The notes below the pieces were generated by a model that had not been told where the DNA came from, searched no databases, and saw only the letters and a program-made list of their open reading frames with translations. A stretch of DNA of 36,481 nt from CAYNST01 sp964641175. GTDB taxonomy: Bacteria > Pseudomonadota > Gammaproteobacteria > Pseudomonadales > Cellvibrionaceae. A program made the position numbers and the translations under genes. The stretch covers positions 1 through 36,481 of the forward strand of contig CAZXLJ010000020.1 of NCBI GenBank assembly GCA_964641175.1, in the 5' to 3' direction. This document shows, in pieces, positions 25,154 through 33,150 of the stretch; positions within the stretch are counted from its first letter, which is position 1; the number at the start of each line of letters is the position of its first letter.

Positions 25154-27267
25154 TCTGCCTGAATGGCGGTAATGGCGATCGTATACACAATGTCATCAAC
25201 CGTGGCGCCGCGACTTAAATCATTTACCGGTTTCCTCAGCCCCTGCAATACCGGTCCCACGCTTAAAACGTTGGCACTGCGCTGCACCGCTTTGTAGGTG
25301 GTATTGCCGGTATTTAGATCCGGAAAAACAAATACTGTCGCTTTGCCGGCAACCGGACTGTTGGGCGCCTTGAGAGCAGCGATCCCCGGGATGGCCGCCG
25401 CATCGTACTGGAGGGGCCCGTCAATGATCAGATCGGGGCGTTGCGCGCGGGCGATCTGGGTTGCGGCGCGTACTTTTTCCACGTCGGCGCCACTCCCGGA
25501 AGTCCCGGTGGAATAACTGATCATGGCAATCCGGGGTTCCACACCAAAAGCCTTGGCTGTGTCACCTGACTGGATTGCTATATCCGCCAGTTCTTCTGCA
25601 CTGGGATCTGGATTCACGGCACAATCCCCATAAACTAAAGCCTGATCCGGCAACAGCATGAAGAACACCGAAGACACGAGCGCTGCATCTGCACGGGTTT
25701 TAATGAGCTGCAGGGCAGGGCGGATGGTGTTGGCGGTGGTGTGAGTGGCGCCACTGACGAGGCCGTCCACTTCATTGCGTGCGAGCATCATGGTCCCTAG
25801 AACCACCGTGTCTTCCAGCAGGGCTGCTGCCATATCGGTGGTCAGGCCCTTGTGCTTGCGCAACTCCACCATGGGCTGCACGTACCGGTGGCGAATTGTT
25901 TCAGGTTCCAGGATTTCAATGCCCCGCGGCAGCTCCACGCCCTGACTTTCTGCCAGCCGCACAATTGCGCTTTTGTCTCCCAGCAACACGCAGCGAGCGA
26001 TTTCCTTTTCGGCACAGATTATAGCGGCCTGGATGGTTCGCGGCTCTTCGCCCTCCGGCAGTACGATACGCTTGTTGGCGGCCTTGGCCCTGGTGACCAG
26101 ATAATGGCGGAATGCCGGCGGTGAAAGGCGAATTTCGTGGGTCAGCTTGCTGCGCTCCGCCAGTGTCTGGGCATCCAGATACTGTGCAATGCTTTCCATC
26201 ACCGAGTTGCGGCGATCCTGATCGTCAGGCGGAACCTCCGGGCTCATTTCGCCGAGCCATTGAGCCGTGTTCAGCGTGTCATGGGAGGTTGCAAGTATCG
26301 GCAGGCCGGTTTTTATAGCCGCTTCGCAGTGGTCCATGACGCGGGCATCCGGGAGCAAATCTCCTGTGAACACGATGCCGGCCAGCGGCACACCATTCAG
26401 AACCGCGATGACCGTCGCCAGCAGGATGTCCACCCGGTCGCCCGGGGTTACCACCAGCGTGCCGGCCTTGAGGGTGTTGATCATGTTCGGAATGGTACGT
26501 GCCATGAACACGATGGAACGCACCCGCCGCTGGCCTATTTGGCCCTCATGGAGAATGTCGGCGCGCAGATGTTTGGCTACATCCAGCGTCCGAGGGGCGA
26601 TAAAATCGGGGTCCCATTTGATGGTGCCGAGACATAGAAAATCAGGGCGACCGAATATCGGCAGGCTATGCTGGATCTCTCCAGCCGTAGTTTCATCTGG
26701 CAACGGGGGATCGCTGTCGCCGCGGGCCCTGATGCGCTGATAGTCTTCGGGCGGGGCGCCCACCTTATTCAGTATGCAGCCGATGAGGCGGGGGTTGGCA
26801 TGGCCGCCAAACAGCCCGGCAGTCATTTCTATCCGGTCATTGAGCTGCGCCAGGGAGTGGTGCCGTCTGGCTGCGACCAGGATGATCTCGCTGCCCAGCA
26901 CACGCGCAAGCATGGGGTTGAGTTGCTCTACATACTCCTGGTCGGCTTCTGGTACTAATCCTTCCACAATCACCACATCCGCTTCGCCCTGGTATCGCTG
27001 CCAGTTGTTGAGAATCTCTTCCATCAGCAAATCCGCCTTGTTCCGGGCCATCATTTGCTGGGCGTAATGCAGGCTTAACTGGATGTGGGTGGAATGCGGA
27101 AATTCGCTCGCTAGATGTGTCCTGTTCAATTCCTGGGTATCGCTTTGGGCGATGGGCTTGAAATGCGCGACTCGAACGCCTATCTGGTCAAGCGCTCGCA
27201 CCAGCCCCATGCAGACAGACGACAATCCGGTCCCCGCCGCGATGGGCGCAACAAAAAAACTGTGCAT
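25144..27267 (-). CDS. pta: phosphate acetyltransferase, long form (707 aa)
   Basis: Interconverts acetyl-CoA and acetyl phosphate in the cytosol. Three parts can be seen: an N-terminal P-loop/BioD-like domain (to ~210, starting MHSFFVAPIAAGTGLSS), a DRTGG domain (about 220-330), and the catalytic PTA domain from ~385 (RAKAANKRIVLPEGEEPRTI) to the end. The catalytic domain includes VDGLVSGATHTTANTIRPAL, SYSTGTSGSGADVEKV and FPDLNTGNTTYKAVQR. Length matches E. coli Pta (714 aa). A good GAGGGG Shine-Dalgarno precedes the ATG. It follows ackA by 62 bp on the same strand; together they make ATP from acetyl-CoA or activate acetate. Confidence 0.96.
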   Translation of the reverse strand: MHSFFVAPIAAGTGLSSVCMGLVRALDQIGVRVAHFKPIAQSDTQELNRTHLASEFPHSTHIQLSLHYAQQMMARNKADLLMEEILNNWQRYQGEADVVIVEGLVPEADQEYVEQLNPMLARVLGSEIILVAARRHHSLAQLNDRIEMTAGLFGGHANPRLIGCILNKVGAPPEDYQRIRARGDSDPPLPDETTAGEIQHSLPIFGRPDFLCLGTIKWDPDFIAPRTLDVAKHLRADILHEGQIGQRRVRSIVFMARTIPNMINTLKAGTLVVTPGDRVDILLATVIAVLNGVPLAGIVFTGDLLPDARVMDHCEAAIKTGLPILATSHDTLNTAQWLGEMSPEVPPDDQDRRNSVMESIAQYLDAQTLAERSKLTHEIRLSPPAFRHYLVTRAKAANKRIVLPEGEEPRTIQAAIICAEKEIARCVLLGDKSAIVRLAESQGVELPRGIEILEPETIRHRYVQPMVELRKHKGLTTDMAAALLEDTVVLGTMMLARNEVDGLVSGATHTTANTIRPALQLIKTRADAALVSSVFFMLLPDQALVYGDCAVNPDPSAEELADIAIQSGDTAKAFGVEPRIAMISYSTGTSGSGADVEKVRAATQIARAQRPDLIIDGPLQYDAAAIPGIAALKAPNSPVAGKATVFVFPDLNTGNTTYKAVQRSANVLSVGPVLQGLRKPVNDLSRGATVDDIVYTIAITAIQADQG

Positions 27268-27329
27268 TGATATCCCCTCAGGTAATTGGATCTATTTACC
27301 ATCGACTTTCCGTGCAAGCCTTGAACAAC

Positions 27330-28538
27330 TCACCTTCCCATCAACGCCAGGCAGTCCCGCGCGATCATCAGCTCCTCGTCGGTCTTGATGACGCAGGCCC
27401 GGGTACTTGATGGCGCAGTAATCACTCCGTGGCTCGCCTCCCCGTGCTGTCGGTTGGCGTCTTCGTCGAGCTTGAAGCCGAAAATGGCCAATTGGCGAAT
27501 AACTGATTCACGGACATGCAACTGATTTTCGCCGATGCCCCCGGTAAAGATCAGTGCGTCAATCCGGGTCAGAGATGCGGCCAGCGCGCCAAGTTGCCGG
27601 GCGGTCCGAAAGCAAAAGACATCAAACGCCAGCTGAGCCTGCTGGTTGCCGTTCTGCGCAGCATCGAAGAGTGTCCGCATGTCATTGCTGAGCCGGGACA
27701 GCCCCAGCAGGCCAGATTCATTGTTAAGCATCGAAGTAATCCGGCTCAGAGGCCAGCCCAGATGTTCGTGCAGGAATTCGTGGAGGCTCGGATCAACATC
27801 CCCGGAGCGGGTGCCCATCATCAAGCCTTCCAGAGGTGTCAGCCCCATGGTGGTATCGACGCTGCGCCCGTCAACAATTGCGGTAGCGCTGCAACCATTG
27901 CCCAGATGGGCCACGAGCAGCTGATGATCCTGCGGGTCCAATTCAAAATTTTCGACTGCTCGCCCGGATACATAGCGGTGGCTGGTGCCGTGAAAGCCGT
28001 ATCGACGCACGCCCAGATCCGTGTAGAGGTGCCAGGGAAGCGCATACAGGTAAGCAGTTCGCGGCAAGGTCTGGTGAAAAGCCGTATCAAAGACGGCAAC
28101 CTGCGGTAAATCCGGCTTAAGATCCTGGAGGATCTCGATTCCCAGCAGGTTTTTCGGGTTATGCAGTGGAGCCAGATTATTACACGCGGAAATTTCCCTG
28201 ATGACGTCTTCGTCGATGATGACCGAGGATGCGAAGTTCTCGCCGCCATGAACTACACGATGTCCGACCGAGATAACGCTGTCGAAGCTGACACCAAACT
28301 GGGGCAGCACCTCAATGAGCTGCTGGATGGCATGCCGATGCGTGGAATCGGGGGTCGTAACGCGATGTTTGGCACTGGCGGTTCCGTTTTTGGATGGCAC
28401 TCTTATTTCCAGATATGCGTCGAAATGCCCGAGCTTGTCCGCAATACCCGAAAGTATCAGCGCCTCGTCCCGCGCTGCAAACAGTGAAAACTTGAAGGAA
28501 GAGCTACCACTATTGAAAACCAGAATCGTATCAGTCAT
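27330..28538 (-). CDS. ackA: acetate kinase (402 aa)
   Basis: Makes ATP from acetyl phosphate, or the reverse; cytosolic ASKHA-fold kinase. Signatures: FNSGSSSFKFSLF at the N-terminus, GHRVVHGGENF, VFDTAFHQTLP, YGFHGTSHRYVSG, VAHLGNGCSATAI, GLTPLEGLMMGTRSGDVDP and FTGGIGENQLHVRE. Length is standard. First gene of the ackA-pta pair, divergent from the V-type ATPase operon across a 583-bp region with an FNR-like box. A possible minus-strand -10 (TATAAC, rc of 28631-28636) lies about 90 bp upstream of the ATG. Confidence 0.97.
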   Translation of the reverse strand: MTDTILVFNSGSSSFKFSLFAARDEALILSGIADKLGHFDAYLEIRVPSKNGTASAKHRVTTPDSTHRHAIQQLIEVLPQFGVSFDSVISVGHRVVHGGENFASSVIIDEDVIREISACNNLAPLHNPKNLLGIEILQDLKPDLPQVAVFDTAFHQTLPRTAYLYALPWHLYTDLGVRRYGFHGTSHRYVSGRAVENFELDPQDHQLLVAHLGNGCSATAIVDGRSVDTTMGLTPLEGLMMGTRSGDVDPSLHEFLHEHLGWPLSRITSMLNNESGLLGLSRLSNDMRTLFDAAQNGNQQAQLAFDVFCFRTARQLGALAASLTRIDALIFTGGIGENQLHVRESVIRQLAIFGFKLDEDANRQHGEASHGVITAPSSTRACVIKTDEELMIARDCLALMGR

Positions 28539-28714
28539 AGTTATTCGCGTTTGCGCCCGGAGTGGGCTCTGATTTGAGAGGACGCCGATCAGGATGACGC
28601 TGCGGACTCGTCAGTCTACTCTTTTAATGCGTTATAGATTAGTCAGGAACAGGCGCGCGCTCAAGAAGCGAACCGTCGTGTACAGGATCTGACCGCAGCT
28701 CTGTTTGAGTAATG

Positions 28715-28728
28715 ATGATTTGAATCAA
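28715..28728 (+). promoter_or_regulatory. FNR/Anr-type binding site
   Basis: ATGAT-TTGA-ATCAA matches 9 of the 10 fixed bases of the FNR/Anr consensus TTGAT-N4-ATCAA. It is centred about 41 bp upstream of the start expected from the -10 at 28750-28755, the class II activation geometry. Orientation fits the V-type ATPase operon; from the ackA side it would sit near -97. Confidence 0.6.
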
Positions 28729-28749
28729 GTCCGGTGCGCACATCCTGCG

Positions 28750-28755
28750 TAAAAT
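28750..28755 (+). promoter_or_regulatory. -10 element of the V-type ATPase operon promoter
   Basis: TAAAAT (5 of 6 to TATAAT) lies 21 bp after the FNR-like box, as expected for a class II FNR promoter in which the regulator replaces the -35 contact. The predicted transcription start is about 28762. Confidence 0.5.
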
Positions 28756-29121
28756 GACCGGATTGCGAGACAGACTGGAGGACATGCGGGTTCATCATGG
28801 CCCCCGATTTCGATATCCAGCAGCATCACGCCACGGTTTCTTTCAGTATCGTCTGTCACATTAGTGTCTATCTTTCACCACGGTTGCAGCCATTCAGTGC
28901 GGTCGAAACAATCTAACTGCCCAAGCCCGAAAGGGTCAGGCTACCTTGATGTTATCGGACTCGCAGCCCAGGGCTTCAGCGGTAAACGTTCAGACTGATG
29001 CACTGGATCAACGCGGTTCAGAATTTAAAGAAAATGTCGGCGCTGCTCGAGGGAAAACCCTGGAAGAGGGTGGAGGGTATTCTCCAGTTCTTCAATCCGT
29101 TAACCTGGAATTGGCAAGGCC

Positions 29122-30477
29122 ATGGCACATCAACTGACTCGTTATTCAAAAATTCTGGAAATAGTTGGCGACATTATCAAGGTCCGGGTTCCGCAAGACG
29201 TCTTGAGAGATAATGCATCAATCGCGTTGCACGATCTGGCTAAAGTAGAAGATGACAATGGCTTTTCATCGCTGGCCCGAGTCATCCGTCTGGATGGCGA
29301 CGTGGCGGCCCTGCAGGTCTTCGTCGGTACCACCGGTATTTCCACGGGTGCGAGCGTTAATTTTCTGGGTGATGCTTTCAAGGTCGTCTGCTCGGCAAAT
29401 GTGCTCGGGCGTGTGTTTCGAGGGGACGGACTGCCCATGGACGCAGGCCCGAGTCTGGCTCAGGACGCCAAATGCGAGATCGATGGACCTTCAGTGAATC
29501 CGGCGCGGCGACAGCTCGCATCGAAAATGATTCGCACTAATATACCCATGATCGATGTATTCAACTGTCTCGTGGAAAGCCAGAAAATCCCCATATTTTC
29601 TGTAGCGGGCGAGCCCTATAACAAGTTGCTGGCGCGTATAGCGATTCAGGCGGAAGCGGATCTGGTGATATTTGGTGGCCTTGGTCTGATCTTTGACGAT
29701 TACTACATGTTCCGGCAGCAGTTTGCCGATGCAGGTGTCTTCGCGCGGACGGTCATGTTTGTCAACCTGGCTTCCGACCCGGTCGTGGAGCGGTTGCTCG
29801 TGCCGGATATGTGTCTTGCGGTTGCCGAAAGATTTGCGGTCGAAGAGGGCAAACGCGTCCTGGTTCTGATGACAGATATGACTGCCTATGCGGATGCCAT
29901 GAAAGAAGTTGGCATTGCCATGGAGAACATTCCCTCCAACCGCGGTTATATGGGGGATTTGTATTCCCAATTGGCCAGGCGCTATGAAAAGGCCGCGGAT
30001 TACAAGAAAGGTGGCTCGGTAACCATTCTCACGGTCACTACCATGCCGGGGGACGATGTCACTCACCCGGTGCCGGATAATACAGGTTACATTACAGAAG
30101 GCCAGTTCTACCTTCACGACGGTCATATTGACCCGTTTGGTTCACTCTCCCGCCTGAAGCAACATGTAATCGGGAAGGTGACGCGGGAGGATCACGGCCA
30201 GATCATGAATACCATGATCCGATTCTATTCCGCAGCGCGGGACGCCGAGCAGAAACAGGCCATGGCGTTCGAACTGTCTGAATATGATCAGCGCACTTTA
30301 CGATTCGGCCGTCTGTTTCGAACCCGGTTCATGGACATTAACGTAAGTCTTGAGCTCGAGCAGGCACTGGATCTTTGCTGGACGACTCTTGCGGAGTGTT
30401 TTCGGACGGAAGAGCTGCTGATGAAGCAACATTTGATCGAGAAATACTTCCCGCATGGCACAGTTGACGCTCAGTAA
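29122..30477 (+). CDS. atpB: V/A-type ATPase subunit B (451 aa)
   Basis: Non-catalytic nucleotide-binding stator subunit of the V1 head, alternating with subunit A. N-terminal YSKILEIVGDIIKV beta-barrel, then VFVGTTGISTGASVNFLG, LGRVFRGDGLPMD, the NPARRQLASKMIRTNIPMIDVFN segment, IPIFSVAGEPYNKLLARI in the degenerate P-loop position, VLVLMTDMTAYADAMKEVG and GYMGDLYSQLARRYEKA. Length matches the chlamydial/spirochaetal type. The ribosome-binding site is weak (AAGG very close to ATG), but the start matches family N-termini. First gene of the operon here, whereas A normally precedes B. Overlaps subunit D by 23 bp. Confidence 0.95.
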   Translation: MAHQLTRYSKILEIVGDIIKVRVPQDVLRDNASIALHDLAKVEDDNGFSSLARVIRLDGDVAALQVFVGTTGISTGASVNFLGDAFKVVCSANVLGRVFRGDGLPMDAGPSLAQDAKCEIDGPSVNPARRQLASKMIRTNIPMIDVFNCLVESQKIPIFSVAGEPYNKLLARIAIQAEADLVIFGGLGLIFDDYYMFRQQFADAGVFARTVMFVNLASDPVVERLLVPDMCLAVAERFAVEEGKRVLVLMTDMTAYADAMKEVGIAMENIPSNRGYMGDLYSQLARRYEKAADYKKGGSVTILTVTTMPGDDVTHPVPDNTGYITEGQFYLHDGHIDPFGSLSRLKQHVIGKVTREDHGQIMNTMIRFYSAARDAEQKQAMAFELSEYDQRTLRFGRLFRTRFMDINVSLELEQALDLCWTTLAECFRTEELLMKQHLIEKYFPHGTVDAQ

Positions 30478-31090
30478 ATCCACCTATTTAAAAGAGTCGA
30501 GGAAGCTCGACAACTACCGGCGCTTCTTGCCGTCCCTGGATCTAAAACGAAAGCAGCTGATAATCGAAAAGAAAAATCAGGAAAGGCTGCTGGAGGAAGT
30601 TGAACTCGAGCTCGCAGATTTGCTGGCCAGGGTGCCACAGGAATTGCCGATGCTTGGCAACGAAGAAGTATCACTGGACCGGCTGGTGGTTGTCGATTCG
30701 ATCGAGTTGTCGCATGAAAATCTGGTAGGAATAAAATTGCCTGTTCTCCGGCACCTTCATGTAAAACGCAATGCCTACGGGTATCTGGTGAGACCACATT
30801 GGGTCGATGTGCTGGTGAGGGAACTGGAACGCGCGTCCACGCTTCAGGTCAAGGTGAGAGTGTTTAAACGCAGAGTAGAAATCCTCAAATATGCGCTTAA
30901 AAAGGCAACCCAGCGGGTTAATTTGCTCGAAAAAGTATTAATACCTCAAACACAAAAAAACATGCGCAGAATCGAGATTTTTCTGTCTGATAACGAACGG
31001 GCTGCCGTGATCCGCTCCAAGATTGCAAAGCGAAAGCGCCAGGCACAGGAAAATCATGAAGGCATTGAATCTCCGGAGGTTGCCCGTTGA
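30455..31090 (+). CDS. atpD: V/A-type ATPase subunit D (211 aa)
   Basis: Central rotor shaft subunit linking the V1 head to the membrane ring. Two long coiled-coil helices are apparent: residues 5-50 (LSKSTYLKESRKLDNYRRFL, then LKRKQLIIEKKNQERLLEE) and 125-200 (VRVFKRRVEILKYALKKATQRVNLLEKVLIPQ), the hallmark of subunit D. The start lies inside the 3' end of the subunit B gene (23-bp overlap), and its stop overlaps the TTG start of subunit I (TTGA). No separate F subunit gene is present in the operon. Confidence 0.93.
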   Translation: MAQLTLSKSTYLKESRKLDNYRRFLPSLDLKRKQLIIEKKNQERLLEEVELELADLLARVPQELPMLGNEEVSLDRLVVVDSIELSHENLVGIKLPVLRHLHVKRNAYGYLVRPHWVDVLVRELERASTLQVKVRVFKRRVEILKYALKKATQRVNLLEKVLIPQTQKNMRRIEIFLSDNERAAVIRSKIAKRKRQAQENHEGIESPEVAR

Positions 31091-32667
31091 GCATTGTCAC
31101 GTTGAGTAAAGTCTGGATTATTGGCCAGTTTCACCGCAAGTTTGAAATACTCGACGCGCTGCAGAGTCTGGGGCAGGTTCATCTGGTCGACCTGAAAATC
31201 GACCGTTCCCCGATTGAAGAACCGGGATCCAGAACCGCTCACAGCCCGAGTGAGCACCTTGAAATGGCGATCCGTTATCTGGACGAATCACCGGTCAAGC
31301 GTCGGCAAACTGCTTTTGAGCCGAATCTGGATATTGAACAGTTGGTCCACCAGATTGTGGAGAACCAGAAACTTAAACGCTCGTTGACTGATACGATTGA
31401 CGCACTGGCGGAAAGAGAAAATACCTTGCGTTCCTGGGGAAATTTTCGTCTGCCAGACATTGATGAACTCGATGGTCAAAGGTTGTGGTTCTACATTCTG
31501 CCTCACAAATACAAGTCGGCGCTGACGCGGATAGAGTGTCCGTGGTACATCGCCTATCAAGATAGCGGCCACAGCTGGCTGGTCTTGATCAGTAAATCTG
31601 AACCCGCCGTGGATGTTCTACCCGTTGAACGTTGCCGAACTGGTTCTTTGTCTCTGGACGCAGTAACTCGTCTGCGTCTGGCAGCACAGAGTGCTCTTGA
31701 AGATGTCGAAGCCGACCGGCAGCGGATGACCCGCTGGAGCTCTGCGTTGAAGCGGCACCGGACAAACGCCCTGGACTCTTCCGCACTGAGCATGGTGGCG
31801 CGCTACAGCGTGCAATACGATAAAATTTTTGTTCTGCAAGGGTGGGTAGCGAGCGAGCAGAGGATGGTGCTTGAACAGTTCTGCGAGGCAACCCAATCAG
31901 CGGTGCATTTCGAAGAAAGCCTTGCGGAAGACCAGCCACCGACGCTTTTGAAAAACCCGGACGCGATAAAAGGCGGCGAGATGCTGGTTAATTTTTATCA
32001 GACTCCTGCTTACGGTAGCTGGGACCCGTCTTTGATTTTGATGGCGACGTTTTCCATATTCTTCGCCATGATATTGTCCGATGCGGGCTATGCGCTGGTG
32101 CTGATGGCATTGCTTGCGGCTTTCTGGAAACCGCTATCAACCTCCAGGACCGGAAAGGCGTTGCGCCCTCTGATGTCAACTTTGCTNNNNNNNNNNNNNN
32201 NNNNNNNNNNNNNNNNNNNNNNNNNNNNNNNNNNNNNNNNNNNNNNNNNNNNNNNNNNNNNNNNNNNNNNNNNNNNNNNNNNNNNNGGCGGTGAGCGTAA
32301 AGTTCAATCCTTTGGCAGCCTCGTTCTGAGAGCCCTTGATGGCTTGAAAGCGCTCACCAACGTTACAAATATGTTTGGCGATGTTCTCTCCTATCTGCGC
32401 CTTTTTGCGCTCGGACTGGCATCGGCATCGCTCGCTTTGACTTTTAACGATCTTGCAGCCAATTCTTTTTCTTCAGGCGGAGGACTGGGTATGCTCGGCG
32501 GAATCCTCATCCTGTTGGTTGGACACCTGCTTAACCTTTTGCTGGCAGTGGTGAGCGGAGTGGTGCATGGACTGCGTCTGAATTTTATCGAGTTTTATAA
32601 ATGGGCACTGGATGGCGAAGGTCGTCCGTTCCAGGCATTCAAAAAACAGGAGTATCCGAATGAGTGA
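31087..32667 (+). CDS. atpI: V/A-type ATPase subunit I, interrupted by an assembly gap (at least 526 aa)
   Basis: Membrane stator (a-subunit homologue) that provides the ion half-channels beside the K ring. The N-terminal ~310 residues form the cytosolic domain (starting VTLSKVWIIGQFHRKFEILDAL); membrane helices begin around 315 (WDPSLILMATFSIFFAMILSDAGY). After the gap comes FGDVLSYLRLFALGLASASLAL, containing the conserved Arg of the ion path, and two more helices. The TTG start at 31087 overlaps the subunit D stop. The coding frame continues across 100 N by chance of the placeholder, so the true length is unknown. Family members are usually 600-660 aa, so roughly 100 residues of the membrane domain may be missing. 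Confidence 0.9.
   Translation: MSIVTLSKVWIIGQFHRKFEILDALQSLGQVHLVDLKIDRSPIEEPGSRTAHSPSEHLEMAIRYLDESPVKRRQTAFEPNLDIEQLVHQIVENQKLKRSLTDTIDALAERENTLRSWGNFRLPDIDELDGQRLWFYILPHKYKSALTRIECPWYIAYQDSGHSWLVLISKSEPAVDVLPVERCRTGSLSLDAVTRLRLAAQSALEDVEADRQRMTRWSSALKRHRTNALDSSALSMVARYSVQYDKIFVLQGWVASEQRMVLEQFCEATQSAVHFEESLAEDQPPTLLKNPDAIKGGEMLVNFYQTPAYGSWDPSLILMATFSIFFAMILSDAGYALVLMALLAAFWKPLSTSRTGKALRPLMSTLXXXXXXXXXXXXXXXXXXXXXXXXXXXXXXXXXXGGERKVQSFGSLVLRALDGLKALTNVTNMFGDVLSYLRLFALGLASASLALTFNDLAANSFSSGGGLGMLGGILILLVGHLLNLLLAVVSGVVHGLRLNFIEFYKWALDGEGRPFQAFKKQEYPNE
32187..32286. other. assembly gap of 100 N
   Basis: A run of exactly 100 undetermined bases inside the subunit I gene, the conventional placeholder for a scaffold gap of unknown size. 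Confidence 0.99.
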
Positions 32668-33109
32668 GCTGACCATCGCGTTGGGCTGGGCCGGGATGTA
32701 TGGTGTCATGGCCCTGGGTGCAATTGGCAGTATTATCGGTTGCGCTATCGCGGGACAGGCGGCAATCGGGGCGATGCTCGATACTGAGTCGGGCTATGGT
32801 CGATTCGTCGGTGTATCTGTGATGCCATCGTCCCAGGTAATCTATGGGATTGTGATTATGTTTTCGTTACAGCGCGACGTGACCGCGGTGACAGCTCCCG
32901 CGCTTGCCGGAATAGGAATCATGTCGGGCTTGGCGTTGATGGTATCGGGTATTCGACAGGGTCAGGCATGCGCATCTGCAATTCATGCCAGCAAGATCAA
33001 ATCGGAAATATTCGGCTTGTCTCTGGCGCCCGCGGCGATAGTAGAAGGGTTCGCTGTGTTTGCGTTTGTATTCGCGCTGGTAGCTGCCGGAAGCATCCCC
33101 GGTGCTTGA
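32660..33109 (+). CDS. atpK: V/A-type ATPase proteolipid subunit K (149 aa)
   Basis: Forms the rotating membrane ring. Four helices (two duplicated hairpins) in 149 aa. The ion site has the order MPSSQVIY (Met55, Ser58, Gln59, Tyr62), Gln100 and Glu129. Offsets match Leu61, Thr64, Gln65, Tyr68, Gln110 and Glu139 of Enterococcus hirae NtpK, a Na+ pump. Only one carboxylate per four helices is seen, as in V-type rings. ATG at 32660 was chosen (AGGAG 7 nt upstream; it removes 16 non-family residues). Overlaps the subunit I stop by 8 bp. The gap to subunit E (41 bp) is the only non-overlapping junction in the operon. Confidence 0.93.
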   Translation: MSELTIALGWAGMYGVMALGAIGSIIGCAIAGQAAIGAMLDTESGYGRFVGVSVMPSSQVIYGIVIMFSLQRDVTAVTAPALAGIGIMSGLALMVSGIRQGQACASAIHASKIKSEIFGLSLAPAAIVEGFAVFAFVFALVAAGSIPGA

Positions 33110-33150
33110 GCCGTTGCGGGCAGTGATCGGCTGTTTTGTGGAGACTGACA

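Larger units (their letters stand above)
28539..29121. other. 583-bp divergent regulatory region and long ATPase leader
   Basis: Holds an FNR-like box and -10 on the plus strand (28715-28755), a possible ackA -10 on the minus strand (28631-28636), and about 360 nt of putative leader before subunit B. The leader contains a GGAGG (28777-28781) next to a 26-codon ORF starting at 28784 and a CCC-GAAA-GGG tetraloop hairpin (926-935 of the 28 kb block). ORFs of 63-71 codons near 28946-29213 overlap the subunit B gene out of frame and are not convincing. Confidence 0.5.

Noticed and set aside
28784..28864. 26-codon ORF beside GGAGG in the ATPase leader
   Set aside because: Only 2 nt separate the GGAGG from the ATG, too close for efficient initiation; kept only as a remark in the leader finding.
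28946..29213. 63- and 71-codon ORFs running into subunit B
   Set aside because: They overlap the N-terminal coding part of subunit B out of frame and show no conserved pattern.
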